Assembly (NCBI GenBank): GCA_037974335.1
Contig: CM075761.1
Coordinates: 13,815,708-13,879,707, forward strand
Direction of reading: 5' to 3'
DNA length: 64,000 bases
From: Prionace glauca
Lineage: Eukaryota; Chordata; Chondrichthyes; Carcharhiniformes; Carcharhinidae
Shown here in pieces: positions 62,746 to 64,000 of this stretch. Position 1 is the stretch's first letter; every line of letters begins with the position of its first letter. A program made the position numbers and the translations under genes. The notes under the pieces are model-generated. The model saw only the letters and a program-made list of their open reading frames with translations, had not been told where the DNA came from and made no database searches.

Positions 62746-62808
62746 GGTGAGGCTGTTTGTTATTTATAGTTTGAATGTCCAGTGGGAAGAATCAGGTATC
62801 TTGTGCTT

Positions 62809-63719
62809 TTAGTTTCTTCTCGGGGGTAATGACTTGAAGACTTGATGTAAGGGATACGTCAGGAGATTTTTTAAGTGCTGCCGGAAGTGAGTCTGTGTCA
62901 CAGCATAAATGGCAGTGTTTGTGCAGCAACTTGTGAGTTGCAGCATGAAACCCAATTCCAAAACAAAATAATCTAACCATACTGCCCCATAGCCAAAATA
63001 AAACATCCGACGCCATATTGAATAAACCATTAATGTCGACCATAACAGGATGAAATTGGCTGAGATAACAAACAGCAAAATGATTGATTTCCTCCGACTC
63101 TCCATCTCTGTGTCTCTGGGATTCTCTGCACTGCTGTGAGCCCGGAGTCTCCTGCGGGCTCTGCTGCTCACTAAAATGTGTCTAACAGTAAAAGCATTGA
63201 ACAGCAGAATCAGGACGAATGGGACACCCGGGGTTAAAATGTGGTGGAGAAACTCGATTGTTGTCCAGACCGGAGATTCCTCAAAATCCGTTGTGACATC
63301 ACAAAAAAAGGGGTTGTTCCCCAGCCGATACTTACTCAATAACATAAAATACCATAAAATGTTCTTTAAACAGCTCACCGCCGTCACTGTTCCCAGAACC
63401 ACAGTCGCCGATTTCTCACTGCAATATTTACTTTTCAGCCTGGGGCAGCAAATGGCCACAAATCGATCAAAGGTGAAAGTGACGGTGAACCAGACAGAAC
63501 AGTCAGTGGCTGCATAAAGCAGGATGGCGTGGATGTTACACACAGGGACCGACAGCAGGCAAACAAACTGTTCCCAATAAACAATGGGAATGTGTCTGAA
63601 TATCAGGTCGAGGATAATGACCAGCAGATCCCCCACTGACATGGCCACCAGATAACGAGTCACACATTTCGACAGACCACAGTTTCTACTCGTCAGTGTC
63701 ACAATTGTGATTATGTTCA
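62809..63719 (-). CDS. gpr139-like: GPR139-like G protein-coupled receptor, exon 2 (gene 2)
   Basis: Paralogue of the receptor at 27.5-34.8 kb: same CCTTCCTGACAG acceptor and phase, 303 codons to TAA at 62811-62809. Shared landmarks are TSRNCGLSKCVTRYLVAM, TFTFDRFVAICC (DRF), SSRARRRLRAHSS, NFILLWST and NTAIYAV. By eye about twenty residues differ over the ~280 that align, mostly in the segment after TM2 (VYWEQFVCLL versus VYPNQFVFLL) and the TM4-ECL2 stretch (LLSKYRLGNNPFFCDVTTDF versus FLNNYMLGNNPFFCHVTMDV). After QHLKNLL the tails are unrelated (TYPLHQVFKSLPPRRN here). Exon 1 must lie to the right of the window. No disabling change seen, so it is probably functional. An ATG at 63777 is intronic. 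Confidence 0.9.
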
Positions 63720-63844
63720 CTGTCAGGAAGGAAATGAAGACTAAAATTAGACACGATTCAGGGGAAAGAATTACCATTTAGACTGAGGATGGGTTAAAAT
63801 GAAAAACACATGTAGACACGTACAGAATTACTTTTTTTGAAATT

Positions 63845-64000
63845 CAGCACGTCTTTTGAAAGTACAATTGAGCATCTGGAGGAAGCCCACGCAGGCACGG
63901 GGAAGAAAGTCCAAACTCCACACAGACAGTGACCCAAGCCTGGAACTGAACCCAGGTCCCTGACACTGTGAGTCAGCAGTGTTAACCACTGTGCCACCGT
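63845..64000 (-). mobile_element. SINE in gene 2 intron, shared with gene 1
   Basis: GAAGCCCACGCAGGCACGGG, TCCACACAGACAGTGACCCA, GTGTTAACCACTGTGCCACC. Same position and flanks as 28600-28780. Runs off the window edge. Confidence 0.9.

Noticed and set aside
62401-62769. Ser/Leu-rich plus-strand frames
   Set aside because: Translation of the CT-rich tract.

Overview
The window looks like nuclear DNA of a shark or other elasmobranch. The evidence is a dense mix of CR1-like LINEs with 7-base repeated 3' tails, tRNA-headed SINEs of the kind common in sharks, an L2-like LINE with an (ATCAA)-rich tail, and a GPR139-like receptor family known to be expanded in cartilaginous fishes. This assignment is from pattern memory, not a database search. 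More than half of the window is recognisable repeat; real host exons are few and small.

Host genes. (1) Minus strand, 18483 down to 16919: leader, V-type and C1-type immunoglobulin exons with canonical, phase-matched splice sites. They encode a germline-joined V(J)-C1 Ig-superfamily receptor whose membrane and cytoplasmic exons I could not find. (2) Plus strand, 13857-13931: a terminal-exon-like piece with a tyrosine motif (IYANV), convergent with the Ig gene. (3) Minus strand, 34750 down to 27540: a complete two-exon GPR139-like receptor whose 6 kb intron is packed with repeats. (4) Minus strand, 63719 down to 62809: the large second exon of a close paralogue; its first exon lies beyond the right edge. 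Both receptor genes carry what looks like the same SINE just upstream of exon 2, so the SINE predates the duplication.

Repeat layout. I use working names. LINE A: CR1-like, C-terminus ...FKRSVDRFMDEKGLV, tail (TTCTATG)n. LINE B: ...LLDEYMGFNGI. LINE C: ...FKTRVDRFL, tail TTCTTATG. LINE D: ...LDSHMSRLGME. LINE E, F and G are further CR1-like groups. 'L2-like' has the VIDYSSAFNT-type RT. SINE S1: tRNA head with a CR1-like tail (GGCCGAAGGGCC...TTCTATG); S1b is the same with tail (TTCTTTG)n. SINE S2: same head, tail ATTTTCACAGTAACTTCATTGC. SINE S3: a different tRNA-like SINE. A fourth unclassified family (here 'foldback repeat') has a hairpin and the ACACCAGGTTTTAGTCCAAC core. There are many clear nestings: LINE A in LINE C (11.7 kb), in LINE F (42.2 kb), in LINE D (47.1 kb) and in two foldback repeats (10.2 and 22.2 kb); LINE C in LINE G (45.1 kb); LINE D in SINE S3 (55.6 kb). 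LINE A is therefore the youngest active-looking family here, and its copy at 47.1-49.5 kb keeps an open frame of 793 codons. Virus-like fossils are an env-bearing element at about 57.1-59.7 kb and a probable solo LTR at 36.8-37.4 kb.

No protein-coding operons, CRISPR, rRNA or functional tRNA genes are present. Repeat boundaries were read by eye and are good to about 5-20 bases.
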